From a virus, in IMG/VR virus record IMGVR_UViG_3300025928_000005, positions 47,342-111,341 of that record: 64,000 bases of DNA, one strand, 5' to 3'. The notes under the pieces were generated by a model. That model saw only the letters and a program-made list of their open reading frames with translations, did not search any database and was not told the DNA's origin. Of the stretch, positions 54,269 to 62,159 are shown piece after piece (within the stretch, counting starts at the first letter, position 1; each line of letters starts with the position of its first letter). Position numbers and translations under genes: made by a program.

Positions 54269-54297
54269 TTTACAAATCCATGATCATCTGGTACAAT
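54269..54297 (+). promoter_or_regulatory. Repeated-family promoter facing a gene-free region
   Basis: TTTACA, 17-bp spacer, TACAAT. It reads into about 110 bp with no supported gene. Confidence 0.7.
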
Positions 54298-54303
54298 CCG
54301 CGC

Positions 54304-54406
54304 CCCCTTCTCGGGCCCCTCGAGCCGTGTTGACCTTGAGCCACGTGATCAACACCTGCCCCGCCCCCGCCCGCCACGCGGGAAGCCACCACGCAAAAAT
54401 TTTTTT
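54304..54406 (+). ncRNA. Candidate small RNA opposite to its neighbours
   Basis: Downstream of the two plus-strand promoters lie a GTGTTGA/TCAACAC hairpin, a GC-rich stretch and an AAAAATTTTTTT tract (54395-54406) that could end the transcript. An 86-codon frame across this stretch has low-complexity content and no ribosome site. Confidence 0.45.
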
Positions 54407-54411
54407 CCTGA

Positions 54412-54444
54412 GTCACTCACCGCGAGCACCAGGCGGTGAGTGAC
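54412..54444 (-). terminator. 12-bp hairpin followed by T-tract
   Basis: GTCACTCACCGC and exact complement around a 9-nt loop, then an A/T tract on the minus strand. It ends the 54466-55191 transcript. Confidence 0.7.
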
Positions 54445-54465
54445 CCGCGCCACGCGCGCCGGCCC

Positions 54466-55191
54466 TCACCGCCGCACCGGCGAGCTCAGCGCCACCGCCA
54501 GGGTCGCCGCGTCCAGCGCCGGCGCCACGCGCCGCCCGTCCACCCCCACGCGCCGCGCCGCCTGGGCCACCGCGCGCAGCTCGCGCTCCGCCGCCACCCG
54601 CTCCTCGATCGCGGCCAGCAGCGCCGCGGGGTCCCCGCCCCGCGCCACCACGCGGCGCACCGCGGCCAGCTCGCGCCGGCGCAGCAGCCGCCGCACCCGC
54701 TCGCACCCCTTGCAGCTCGCCCGCCGCCCGCCCGGCTTGTTGGCGTCGCGGTGGAAGCCACCGGGCGGCTGCGCCACGCCGCACGTCGCGCAGACCTTCT
54801 CCACCGCCTCAGCCACCGCCTCGACGGGAACGGTGGACACGCCCCCGCACGTAACTGGCACACCTGTGCCACTCTCTTCCACGCGCGCCCGACCCGCGCA
54901 CCGGCACGCGCTCCCAGCCACCTCCCCAGCCAGTTCCGCAGCCAGATCTGAGCCAGGTTCCGGCCCAGGATCCAGCCCCTCAGCCGCCCCTCCCGGGCCC
55001 TGAGCCCCACGCTCGCCGCCCCTCGACCCAGCCAGGGCTTGGACCAGGGCCAGCACCTCGTCCACCCCCTCGGCAGCCAGGCCCAGCCGCCACAGCGCGG
55101 CCTCCACGTCCGCCGGGGTCACCCGCCCGCTCCTCCCCTCCCCAGCCAGCCGCCTCGCCCGCTCCACCGTCGCCCTTCCCACCCGAGCCAC
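54466..55191 (-). CDS. Zinc-finger protein, HNH/endonuclease VII-like finger
   Basis: A protein of 241 aa. Helical N-terminus, Gly/Pro linker, then CATCGVAQPPGGFHRDANKPGGRRASCKGC (about 134-163), the C-x2-C...F..D..K..G....C-x2-C finger found near phage HNH/recombination endonuclease VII-type nucleases. The second half is Arg/Ala-rich helix without an obvious nuclease His. It may bind DNA near the origin. Confidence 0.6.
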   Translation of the reverse strand: MARVGRATVERARRLAGEGRSGRVTPADVEAALWRLGLAAEGVDEVLALVQALAGSRGGERGAQGPGGAAEGLDPGPEPGSDLAAELAGEVAGSACRCAGRARVEESGTGVPVTCGGVSTVPVEAVAEAVEKVCATCGVAQPPGGFHRDANKPGGRRASCKGCERVRRLLRRRELAAVRRVVARGGDPAALLAAIEERVAAERELRAVAQAARRVGVDGRRVAPALDAATLAVALSSPVRR

Positions 55192-55285
55192 CCGTTCCCG
55201 CCCCCTGTCTCAGCCGCTCGCCGCCTCGCCCACCGTCCCAGGTAAAACCTACCAGCGAGGCCCCTCGCCGTCCGCGGTGAGGGCC

Positions 55286-55708
55286 TCAGGGTTCCAGCCC
55301 GGCCCGACGGCGCGTCGCGGTCACGTCCCTCGACCGGACGCCGATCCCGGCGTTGGGGTGACCCGGCCCATCCGGCTTGACGGGGTAGCCCGCGGCGAGG
55401 CACGCCAGGATGAGCTCACCGTTGGTCACGTACTCGCCCGTCGCCCGCTCGTAGACGTGCTTCAGCCCGTAGCTGCCGTGTCGGCCGGCTCCCCTCGTTG
55501 CCTCGAGGTTGTCCAGCAGCCAGCGGGCGACCCGCACCGCCCGGCTGAGGTTCCGCTCCAGGTCGGCCCGGTCCCTCGCGTGGCTGGCTCCGCTCGCTCG
55601 ACCGGGAGCCTCGAGCGTCCCGTAGCCGTGCGCCGTGAGGCTCGGGTCCGCGGCGAGCGCTCGCCGCGCCGCCTGAGCCAGCTGTCGGTCGTCAACGTTC
55701 CTCGTCAC
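55286..55708 (-). CDS. Hypothetical protein beside the origin
   Basis: A protein of 140 aa, GTG start 6 nt from a TAGGGT box, so probably leaderless. Helical; KHVYERATGEYVTNGELILACLAAGYPVKPDGPGHPN looks conserved in style. No family recognised. Confidence 0.65.
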   Translation of the reverse strand: MTRNVDDRQLAQAARRALAADPSLTAHGYGTLEAPGRASGASHARDRADLERNLSRAVRVARWLLDNLEATRGAGRHGSYGLKHVYERATGEYVTNGELILACLAAGYPVKPDGPGHPNAGIGVRSRDVTATRRRAGLEP

Positions 55709-55714
55709 GTGCCC

Positions 55715-55720
55715 ACCCTA
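55715..55720 (-). promoter_or_regulatory. -10 box of a probable leaderless promoter
   Basis: TAGGGT preceded by TTGATGA; 6 nt to the GTG start; no TTTACA at -35. Confidence 0.45.
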
Positions 55721-55740
55721 TCATCAACGTTGCTGTTCTT

Positions 55741-56095
55741 GGACTCCTGAACTTTTGGACTTTTCGCTCTATATGAGCGATTACGGCGGAACGGTTACAT
55801 ACGGTAACCACTTGGATACCCTATCTACCATCTCTTCCTTACCCAACCTACAGTTACTTTGAGCTCTATAAGTCCAAAAGTCCTACCTACCTACCTAGAA
55901 GACCTGGTAGAGGCCCTGTGACCCGGTTGGACTTACCGCTGGACTTCCCCTGGACTTTCCACCACGAGCCCCTCGAGGCGAGAAAGTCCACGCCCCACCC
56001 CGCCACCGCTGTGGTGACGGCTCCCGGGACGTGGACTTTCCACCGCCTCACCCCCTCGCGGAAGTCCAGCCCTCGACGACCTCCTTGAGAAGTCC
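55741..56095. other. Candidate replication origin with GGACTT iterons
   Basis: Ten copies of GGACTT in both orientations (55757, 55870, 55878, 55929, 55941, 55952, 55984, 56033, 56062, 56090), most as TGGACTT, plus a GGACTC at 55741. The left half (55740-55890) is strikingly AT-rich and holds a GGTTAC/GTAACC inverted repeat and a CTAC microsatellite. The primase-helicase gene ends inside the repeats. Nothing else is encoded in 55709-56047. Confidence 0.7.
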
Positions 56096-58720
56096 AGAGG
56101 CCCCGGGCAGCAGCCGCAGGCCCGTGAACGCCTCCAGCCGCGCCTTGCCGTTGCCGTCGACGCGGTCCCGCCGCCCCACCCCCGGCAGCTCCTCCACGCG
56201 CTTGTAGAACGCGTTGCGGCCGATCCCGTAGCGGCGGTTCTCGTTGGGGTGCTGGTCCGTGAACCAGTCGTTGAAGCTGTCCCACAGCGTCTTGGGCCTC
56301 ACCTCGTTCTCGACCGTCCCCGTCACCTCCACGAGGTCCGCCACGAACTGCGCCACCAGGTCCAGGTTGTCGTCCTGGTACGTTCGCAGCGCGGCCAGCA
56401 TCTCGTCCGTGAGGATCAGGCCGGTCGGCGCGCCCGGCTCCCGCCGCGCCACCCACCACTCCCGCCACCACCGCACCAGGTGCGCCAGCACCGCGTCCCC
56501 CTCCGCCAGGGCGGCGCGCTTCACGTCGAACTGCTCCGCCTTCGGCACCGGCACCGTCGACAGGGGGAACAGCGCGAGCCGGTTCACCACCTGCGGGGTC
56601 AGGTTCGCCCGCGGCAGCTCGTTCGTGCTGCACGTCAGCTTCCACGTCACCGCCACGTCGATGCGGTCCTGCCGCATCCGCCGCAGCGACACCACCGACC
56701 CCTCCGGGTTGACGAACCGCAGCACCTGCCCCTCGTCCAGGATCTGGCTCGCCGTCATCTCGTTCACCAGGGTCAGCCGGGTCCCGGCCAGCTGGTACTC
56801 CTCCGCGTCGTGCCGGTCCCCCTTCGTCCTCACCAGCAGGGTCGGCCGCCCCGCGAGCCACGCCAGGCCCGGCCCCAGCAGCTCCCCCACCACCTCCAGG
56901 ATCTGGTTCTTGCCGATGTCGCTCGCGCCCTCGAACACGCCCAGCTTCTTCTCCGGGTTGGAGCCGTGTAGCTGGTATCCGAGCCACCGGCCCACCGCCG
57001 CCACGCGCTCCGCGTGCACCGCCTCACTCACCTCTCCCGGGGCCGCGCACAGGCGATGCAGGAGCCCCCAGAAGCGCGGCGCGACCTCCGCGAGGGGGCG
57101 CTCAGCCAGCGAGAGATCCAGGTCCCGCTCCACGCGCTGCGACAGGCGGTCCGCCTGACGGTGCTCCCGCAGCTCACCCGTCGTGACGTCGAAGGTGCCG
57201 TTGCGGAAGCTCAGCAGCGCGGGCCGCGCGTTGAAGTCGCGCTGCGACACCCGCGTCGCCTTCGGCAGCGCCGCGCTCACCACGGCGGTGATTCCCGCGG
57301 TGTTGCGGAACGGGTGGTAGGTCGCGCGGATCCGCTCCACCCGGGCCCGGTCCTGCGCCTCCGCGGTGCCGCTCACCACCGCCAGGTACGCGGGGCTCTC
57401 CCGCAGCTCCCGCACCATCACGTCGTGGCAGCGCCGCGCGACGCGGTCCACCAGCGCCCACACGAGCTCGTGCTTCCCACCGTCCCACCGCCACACGCCC
57501 TCGGCCTCGCTGAACACCGCGAACCGTCCCACCTCGGGGTCCCAACCCACCCGGGAGCCGAACACGTCCAGGACGAGCTCCGCCATGCCCACCTGGTCCG
57601 GGCGATACGGGCCGTCGTCCTCCAGGTGGCTGAACGCGACCTCCTCGAGCGAGTTGGGCCGGCCCACGTCCCGCGACGGGGCCACGGCCACCGGCTCGGG
57701 CTCGGGCTCAGCCGCCGGCTCAGCGCTCACCGCGACCACCGCGCCGTTCACCGCCTCGAGCGCCGCCACCGCCACGGGCTGCGTCGGCGGCACCGGGGGC
57801 GCGCTCACGCTCGTCACGACGGCGTCGGGCGTCACCTCGAGGCCGTGGTTCACCCCATTCATCGCCTCGCAGTACGCCCAGTGCCGCTCGAAGACGTCCC
57901 GGTTGTCCTCCGACCAGCCCCACTCCGGGATGCTGAGCGTCAGCTTGTTCTGCGCGTGATCCAGCCACAGCGCCCACGCGGCTTCCTTCTCGTAGCCGGC
58001 GCGCACCAGTGAGCCCGTGTAGCTGAACAGCTGCGGCTCGTTTCCCTCACCCGCGGTCGCCGTGCCCTGCGCCACCGCGCTCCAGTGGTCGTCGCGGTCG
58101 GCCTCGATCGCGTCAAGCAGCTCGTCGGTCGCGATGATGATCTCGCCGTCCGCGGGCTCGTAGAGCTCACCCGAGTAGTGGACGCAGCCCGGCAGGGGCA
58201 CGAAGCCCATCGACTTCACGTCCCAGCCACCGCGTGGCCCCTGCTTGGGCCAGCGGTGCATCAGCTCCTCGGGCACGTACACGTAGGCGTGCCAGCCGCC
58301 GCCCCGCCGCGCGCACACCGCGTGAGCCTCGGTCACGAGCTCCGCCGTGTTGGATGCCGCGTATTGCTCGCGGTCGTCGACGTCGACCGCGAACAGGCGC
58401 GTCGACGGCGCGCACACCACCGCGACCTGGTGACCGTCGCCCTGCGGGCCGTGCTGGTCGTGGGTCTCGAGCAGCGCGTTCGCGCACCTTCCCGCGTAGT
58501 GTCCCGGGCTGGGGTAGATCGCGCCGTACTGAGCGTTGCTGAACCAGTTCTTGCCACCGTGCGAGAGGTGCTTCGACCACTCCTCTACCTCCACGCGCTG
58601 GCCGCCCACCACCCGCGTGAGCCGCATCAGCGCGTTGTGCCACCGGGCCAGCGTGAAGAAGAACTCGGTGCCGTCGCTCAGCACCGTGAGGCGGTCGTTA
58701 GCCCGAACCTCGGTCGGCAT
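56048..58720 (-). CDS. PrimPol-SF3 helicase replication protein
   Basis: A protein of 890 aa from ATG 58720 with GGGAG at 9 nt; a longer frame adds 33 unlikely residues. The N-terminus is a PrimPol-type domain with catalytic D113 and D115 in FAVDVDD and HAYVYVP. A Pro/Ala/Glu linker near 330-370 leads to a D5_N-like region and an SF3 helicase with Walker A G598-ASDIG-K604-N605 and RLTLVNEM. SF3 loops normally end GKS/GKT, so Asn at 605 is odd. The C-terminus (RRYGIGRNAFYKRVEELPGVG) is a winged-helix-like unit. It should open the adjacent iteron origin and prime it. Confidence 0.88.
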   Translation of the reverse strand: MPTEVRANDRLTVLSDGTEFFFTLARWHNALMRLTRVVGGQRVEVEEWSKHLSHGGKNWFSNAQYGAIYPSPGHYAGRCANALLETHDQHGPQGDGHQVAVVCAPSTRLFAVDVDDREQYAASNTAELVTEAHAVCARRGGGWHAYVYVPEELMHRWPKQGPRGGWDVKSMGFVPLPGCVHYSGELYEPADGEIIIATDELLDAIEADRDDHWSAVAQGTATAGEGNEPQLFSYTGSLVRAGYEKEAAWALWLDHAQNKLTLSIPEWGWSEDNRDVFERHWAYCEAMNGVNHGLEVTPDAVVTSVSAPPVPPTQPVAVAALEAVNGAVVAVSAEPAAEPEPEPVAVAPSRDVGRPNSLEEVAFSHLEDDGPYRPDQVGMAELVLDVFGSRVGWDPEVGRFAVFSEAEGVWRWDGGKHELVWALVDRVARRCHDVMVRELRESPAYLAVVSGTAEAQDRARVERIRATYHPFRNTAGITAVVSAALPKATRVSQRDFNARPALLSFRNGTFDVTTGELREHRQADRLSQRVERDLDLSLAERPLAEVAPRFWGLLHRLCAAPGEVSEAVHAERVAAVGRWLGYQLHGSNPEKKLGVFEGASDIGKNQILEVVGELLGPGLAWLAGRPTLLVRTKGDRHDAEEYQLAGTRLTLVNEMTASQILDEGQVLRFVNPEGSVVSLRRMRQDRIDVAVTWKLTCSTNELPRANLTPQVVNRLALFPLSTVPVPKAEQFDVKRAALAEGDAVLAHLVRWWREWWVARREPGAPTGLILTDEMLAALRTYQDDNLDLVAQFVADLVEVTGTVENEVRPKTLWDSFNDWFTDQHPNENRRYGIGRNAFYKRVEELPGVGRRDRVDGNGKARLEAFTGLRLLPGASGLLKEVVEGWTSARG

Positions 58721-58800
58721 GGTATGGTACTCCCAGTTTGTTTCGCAGCGTGGCCCGGCCACGGCGTGGGTGTCGCCGTTCCGGGGTGTTCGGGAGACGG

Positions 58801-58836
58801 GAAGCGGCGCCAGGCCCACCAGCCTGGCGCCGCTTC
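58801..58836 (-). terminator. 14-bp hairpin in the primase leader
   Basis: GAAGCGGCGCCAGG, 8-nt loop, exact complement, between a short leader frame and the primase gene. It could be an attenuator or the end of the upstream operon. Confidence 0.6.
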
Positions 58837-58842
58837 TCGCGT

Positions 58843-58878
58843 CTAGGGCTCGCCCCGCGAGCCGGCTCCTCTCGTCAT
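58843..58878 (-). CDS. Possible 11-residue leader peptide
   Basis: ATG behind GGGGAGG at proper spacing opens MTRGAGSRGEP and stops 7 nt before the hairpin. The strong ribosome site on such a short frame suggests a leader peptide; it could also be chance. Confidence 0.4.
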   Translation of the reverse strand: MTRGAGSRGEP

Positions 58879-58914
58879 CTCGTTCCTCCCCACCGTCCGG
58901 TTCCTCGTCCCCCG

Positions 58915-58920
58915 ATCATA
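58915..58920 (-). promoter_or_regulatory. -10 box before the primase leader
   Basis: TATGAT as in the repeated family, but without TTTACA at -35. Confidence 0.4.
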
Positions 58921-58955
58921 ACCCCGCGCGGCCCCGAACGACCCGCCCCCGGGGA

Positions 58956-59180
58956 TCACGTCTCGACGAACAGCTGCCCCACCACCTCGCCGTCGACGCG
59001 GTTCCACTCGTAGCCGTGCACCCGGTACGAGCGGACCCCCTCGCCGGGCAGGTCCAGGGTCACCCAGGCCTGCGCGGCCAGCTTCTGCAGCTCCGCCACG
59101 GACCGCACCGTCGTCTCGCCGAGCACGCGCCCGCGGCTCACGTGGTGCCGGACCTCCACGCGGATCGGGTCGGCGCTCAC
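58956..59180 (-). CDS. Small hypothetical protein, paralogue of 59177
   Basis: A protein of 74 aa with a GTGA overlap. IRVEVRHHVSRGRVLGETTVRSVAELQKLAA aligns with the next protein. Last of the chain from the right. Confidence 0.6.
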   Translation of the reverse strand: MSADPIRVEVRHHVSRGRVLGETTVRSVAELQKLAAQAWVTLDLPGEGVRSYRVHGYEWNRVDGEVVGQLFVET

Positions 59181-59371
59181 GGCTTGACCCACAGGAAGCA
59201 CCGCGGCGGGTCGTGGCGGTGGTCGACCCCGTGGTCGACCACGGGCAGCTTCCGTCCCGCCACCGCCGCGACCCGCAGCCGCGACACCTCGGTCACCGAG
59301 GCTACCGTCACCGTTCCCAGCAGCGCCTCCGTCTCGTGGTGGCACACCTCCACCGGGATCTGCCCGCTCAC
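59177..59371 (-). CDS. Small hypothetical protein, paralogue of 58956
   Basis: A protein of 64 aa. IPVEVCHHETEALLGTVTVASVTEVSRLRVAA; same strand-turn-helix layout as its neighbour. Confidence 0.6.
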   Translation of the reverse strand: MSGQIPVEVCHHETEALLGTVTVASVTEVSRLRVAAVAGRKLPVVDHGVDHRHDPPRCFLWVKP

Positions 59372-59556
59372 GCCAGCACCACCCGTCCCGGGTCCTCGTC
59401 GTGGGGACCCCAGTAGTTGTCGACCCGCCGGACCGGCAGGTCCACCGGCCCAATGTCCATCTCCACGACCCACGTCGCGCTGCCCGCCTCCGCGTCCCGG
59501 AGCGCCGTCAGCTCGTGAATCAGCTCACCCAGGGTGAGCGCCCGGTCGCCGCTCAC
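59368..59556 (-). CDS. Small acidic protein
   Basis: A protein of 62 aa; LTLGELIHELTALRDAEAGSATWVVEMDIGP. GTGA overlaps at both ends. Confidence 0.6.
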   Translation of the reverse strand: MSGDRALTLGELIHELTALRDAEAGSATWVVEMDIGPVDLPVRRVDNYWGPHDEDPGRVVLA

Positions 59557-59735
59557 AGCGGCTTCACCCACACGGTCGCGACCGGCTCACCCTGAACGAT
59601 GACGGTGTACTGCCCGACGACCTTGTACTTCCTGCCGAGGTAGTCGACCTCGACCAGCTGCCGCAGGTTCGACGGCTGCAGGTCCAGCTCGTCCAGCACC
59701 TCCGCGTTCCGCTTCAGCTTCAGGATCACCCTCAC
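59553..59735 (-). CDS. Small hypothetical protein
   Basis: A protein of 60 aa from GTG 59735; strands with a YLGRKYKVVGQYTVIVQ core. Confidence 0.6.
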   Translation of the reverse strand: MRVILKLKRNAEVLDELDLQPSNLRQLVEVDYLGRKYKVVGQYTVIVQGEPVATVWVKPL

Positions 59736-59944
59736 CGGCCACCTCCCTTCTCGTCGAGCTGGCGGCTCAGCTCCAGAACCGCGTCCGTCAGGGCGGTGCG
59801 GCTCACGCGCACCCGGACCGTCGCCGGGTTGCGGGTCCCCACCACCCGGCTCAGCACGTCGTCCGCCGCGACCGTCGCGGACCACGCCGCCTCCACCTTG
59901 GCGCGCGCCGCCAGCAGCGCGCGCCGCTCCTCCCTCGTCGTCAC
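59732..59944 (-). CDS. Small helical protein
   Basis: A protein of 70 aa from GTG 59944; Arg/Ala helices. Confidence 0.6.
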   Translation of the reverse strand: MTTREERRALLAARAKVEAAWSATVAADDVLSRVVGTRNPATVRVRVSRTALTDAVLELSRQLDEKGGGR

Positions 59945-60141
59945 CCGTTCCTCTCCTTCCTCTCGCGGTCCACCTCGAGGCAGCACGCGCAGGTCACCGG
60001 CGTGCCGTCCGACAGGATGGTCCACGTCATGACGAGGCCGCGGCTCGGCTGGCACGCCGTCACGAAGAACGCGTCCCGCCCGCCCCTGGTCAGCTCGTGC
60101 ACGACGTTGGTTCTCGGCTCACGAACCCTCTTCGAGCTCAT
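59941..60141 (-). CDS. Small Cys protein
   Basis: A protein of 66 aa, ATG with GGAGAGGC; ends VTCACCLEVDRERKE, a partial zinc site with C31. Confidence 0.6.
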   Translation of the reverse strand: MSSKRVREPRTNVVHELTRGGRDAFFVTACQPSRGLVMTWTILSDGTPVTCACCLEVDRERKERNG

Positions 60142-60153
60142 GCCTCTCCGTTC

Positions 60154-60276
60154 CTACCTCTTCATCGAGTCGAGCAGGTCGTTCGCGAACTTGCTCACGT
60201 CGGTAACCACCACGGGGTGGCTGACCAGCAGCGCGATCAGCAGCACGACCCCGACCACCGCCAGAAACCGTCCCAT
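60154..60276 (-). CDS. Single-helix membrane micro-protein
   Basis: A protein of 40 aa from ATG 60276; GRFLAVVGVVLLIALLVSHPVVV is a transmembrane helix, followed by a short polar tail. Confidence 0.55.
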   Translation of the reverse strand: MGRFLAVVGVVLLIALLVSHPVVVTDVSKFANDLLDSMKR

Positions 60277-60284
60277 CCCGGACC

Positions 60285-60488
60285 TCACCTCCCCTCTCGT
60301 CCCCAGCCACCGGGCCCTCGCCGGAGCGCCAGGCAGCGCTCGCACGTCACCGCGTCGGCGGTCACCCGCAGCTCCCTCCACTGGTCCAGCAGCGGCGCGC
60401 AGACCACCACGCGCTGCCCGTCCCACGCCGCCTCATCGTGCACGGCCCCGTCCGGGGTCCGCACGTGGCGGCCCGTCGGCCCACCCAC
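60285..60488 (-). CDS. Small Cys-pair protein
   Basis: A protein of 67 aa; VTCERCLALRR near the end, the common ...R-V-T-C-x-x-C-L micro-protein form of actinophages. Overall similar in layout to 59941. Confidence 0.55.
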   Translation of the reverse strand: MGGPTGRHVRTPDGAVHDEAAWDGQRVVVCAPLLDQWRELRVTADAVTCERCLALRRGPGGWGREGR

Positions 60489-60492
60489 CTCG

Positions 60493-60720
60493 TCACCTCG
60501 CCTCTCGATCGTCAGGGGCGGCGTCGCCGCCGTCCAGCAGCCGTTCCACCGCCACCGAGACGGCGTCCAGTGCCCGGAACGCGCCGTCTACCTGCGCGAC
60601 CAGGGGGTGCCGTCGACCCAGGGCCTGGCTGACCCTCGTCTCCGCGTCGTTCACGGTCCTCATCGCCGCGCCCAGCGCCCGCAGCGCGACCCGCAGCTCG
60701 CGCTCGACCGCGGCGGTCAC
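60493..60720 (-). CDS. Small helical protein
   Basis: A protein of 75 aa from GTG 60720; helical, four-helix-bundle-like charge pattern. Confidence 0.55.
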   Translation of the reverse strand: MTAAVERELRVALRALGAAMRTVNDAETRVSQALGRRHPLVAQVDGAFRALDAVSVAVERLLDGGDAAPDDREAR

Positions 60721-60836
60721 CGTCGACCTCCCCGCCGCCGGCGGCGACGGCGGCCGCCGTCGCCCCACGGCCACGCGTCCACCAGGCCATCCAGGAGCCC
60801 GGCCAGCAGCTCAACCAGCCAGTCCACTGGGATCAC
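60717..60836 (-). CDS. Micro-protein with Arg-rich tail
   Basis: A protein of 39 aa; amphipathic VDWLVELLAGLLDGLVDAWPW, then an Arg run. GTGA overlaps at both ends support translation. Confidence 0.45.
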   Translation of the reverse strand: MIPVDWLVELLAGLLDGLVDAWPWGDGGRRRRRRRGGRR

Positions 60837-61066
60837 CGCAGCTTCGCGGGCCACGTCGACCCGGAGCCACGCTCCGGCTTGACCACCGTGAGCTTGTCCC
60901 GCGTGAGCCACTGGGCTCGCGCCCCTCGCAGCTCGGGCTGCACCAGCCAGCGCTCTGGCTCACCGCCCTCGGCCACCGCGTGCTCCTGCACCACACCGAA
61001 CGCGCCGGGCACCACCCTCGAGCTCACCCGGGCACCCACCCTCAGGTCCTTCGCGTTCCACGTCAC
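60833..61066 (-). CDS. WLTR-family small protein 1
   Basis: A protein of 77 aa from GTG 61066, chosen for AAGGAGG at 6 nt (ATG 61084 is also possible). GARVSSRVVPGAFGVVQEH...PERWLVQPELRG..AQWLTRDKL is shared with two further genes downstream on this strand's upstream side (61284, 61492). Confidence 0.6.
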   Translation of the reverse strand: MTWNAKDLRVGARVSSRVVPGAFGVVQEHAVAEGGEPERWLVQPELRGARAQWLTRDKLTVVKPERGSGSTWPAKLR

Positions 61067-61083
61067 GTCAGTCCTCCTTTTCA

Positions 61084-61287
61084 TCAGGTCCTCCCCGCTC
61101 GCCTCAGCGCGTCCCGCACCGCGGTCAACGCGACGTCCGCCGAGTAGCGGGCGCTGTTCACCCGCTGGCTCAGCTGCGCGCAGCCCGGCTCGTTCTCCAG
61201 CAGGTGCACGGCCACGCTCAGCTTCGCCGCGGCCTCCGTCAGGAGGTTGCCCGCGTCCGTCAGCGTCTCTCGGTCCACGTGCGTCAC
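61084..61287 (-). CDS. Small helical protein
   Basis: A protein of 67 aa; helical, one Cys; lies between WLTR-family members. Confidence 0.55.
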   Translation of the reverse strand: MTHVDRETLTDAGNLLTEAAAKLSVAVHLLENEPGCAQLSQRVNSARYSADVALTAVRDALRRAGRT

Positions 61288-61478
61288 CCCTCTCGCGCCC
61301 GCGTGAACTCACCGCGGGTCAACCACCGCGCGATGTCGTGCCGGTTGCAGGGTGAGACGAGCCACCGCTCCGGGTCGCCGCCCTCTCGCCCCTGGTGATC
61401 CTTGATCGTGCCGAGCCCCTCGGGAAGCCGGCTCGACCACACGAGGTCACCCACCTGGGGCCTCCAGTCGTCCTCCAC
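61284..61478 (-). CDS. WLTR-family small protein 2
   Basis: A protein of 64 aa. VGDLVWSSRLPEGLGTIKDH...PERWLVSPCNRHDIARWLTRGEF; a small barrel is likely. Confidence 0.6.
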   Translation of the reverse strand: MEDDWRPQVGDLVWSSRLPEGLGTIKDHQGREGGDPERWLVSPCNRHDIARWLTRGEFTRAREG

Positions 61479-61491
61479 CTCTCGCTCCCTT

Positions 61492-61707
61492 CTACCGCTG
61501 CCACCAGCGCGGCTCGCCGGTGAGCGCGAGCTCCTCGCGGGTCAGCCAGACCGCGAGCGCGCCGGCCTGGCGGGGCTTGACGAGCCAGAGCTCCGGCTTG
61601 GCGGGGGTCGCTGCCTGGTGCCCGACCACCCGTCCCACCTCGCCGGGGATCCGGTCGGACGCCGCCGGCTCACCGATCCGCGGCTGCCTGGGCTCAGGTC
61701 TAGGCAC
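61492..61707 (-). CDS. WLTR-family small protein 3
   Basis: A protein of 71 aa from GTG 61707 with GAGAGG. IPGEVGRVVGHQ...PELWLVKPRQAGALAVWLTREEL. Confidence 0.6.
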   Translation of the reverse strand: MPRPEPRQPRIGEPAASDRIPGEVGRVVGHQAATPAKPELWLVKPRQAGALAVWLTREELALTGEPRWWQR

Positions 61708-61708
61708 G

Positions 61709-62158
61709 TCAGTCCTCTCGTCCGTAGAAACCGTGGTCCGCGTCATAGCCGACCCACGTGCCCGGTCGCTCGGTGGGCGTGGCCCACGCCACGAACTGCC
61801 GCACGGGCTCGGGCGTCGCGGTGCTCGCGGGATTCACGCGCACCGTGAGCTCGGCACCGCACTCGCAGTCCTCACGTTCCTCGCAGTGGTCGAGCGTGGG
61901 GTTGCGGCCAACGAGCGTCACCCTGGTCGCGACCCACTGGCCGTGCCGCCACGCGTAGATCGCGCGGATCTCGTGGGGGTCCCGTACCTGCCGCGGCGCC
62001 CGCTTGGACCGCTCGTTGCCGCCGCGTCCCGGTGACACGTGGTTCTCGACCACCGGCACCGGTTCGTCCCAACGCAGGAACGCCTTGACCTCGTGCGTGA
62101 CGCCCAACCGTGGGTAGTCCGCGTAGCTAAGTGAGTAGACGCGCCACTCCGTTGTCAC
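61709..62158 (-). CDS. Hypothetical protein
   Basis: A protein of 149 aa, GTG start; CEEREDCECGAEL in the middle may bind metal. Beta-rich start. Confidence 0.65.
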   Translation of the reverse strand: MTTEWRVYSLSYADYPRLGVTHEVKAFLRWDEPVPVVENHVSPGRGGNERSKRAPRQVRDPHEIRAIYAWRHGQWVATRVTLVGRNPTLDHCEEREDCECGAELTVRVNPASTATPEPVRQFVAWATPTERPGTWVGYDADHGFYGRED

Positions 62159-62159
62159 G

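Noticed and set aside
54183-54443. An 86-codon plus-strand protein
   Set aside because: No ribosome site, low-complexity content, and it ends inside a terminator hairpin; an RNA is more likely.
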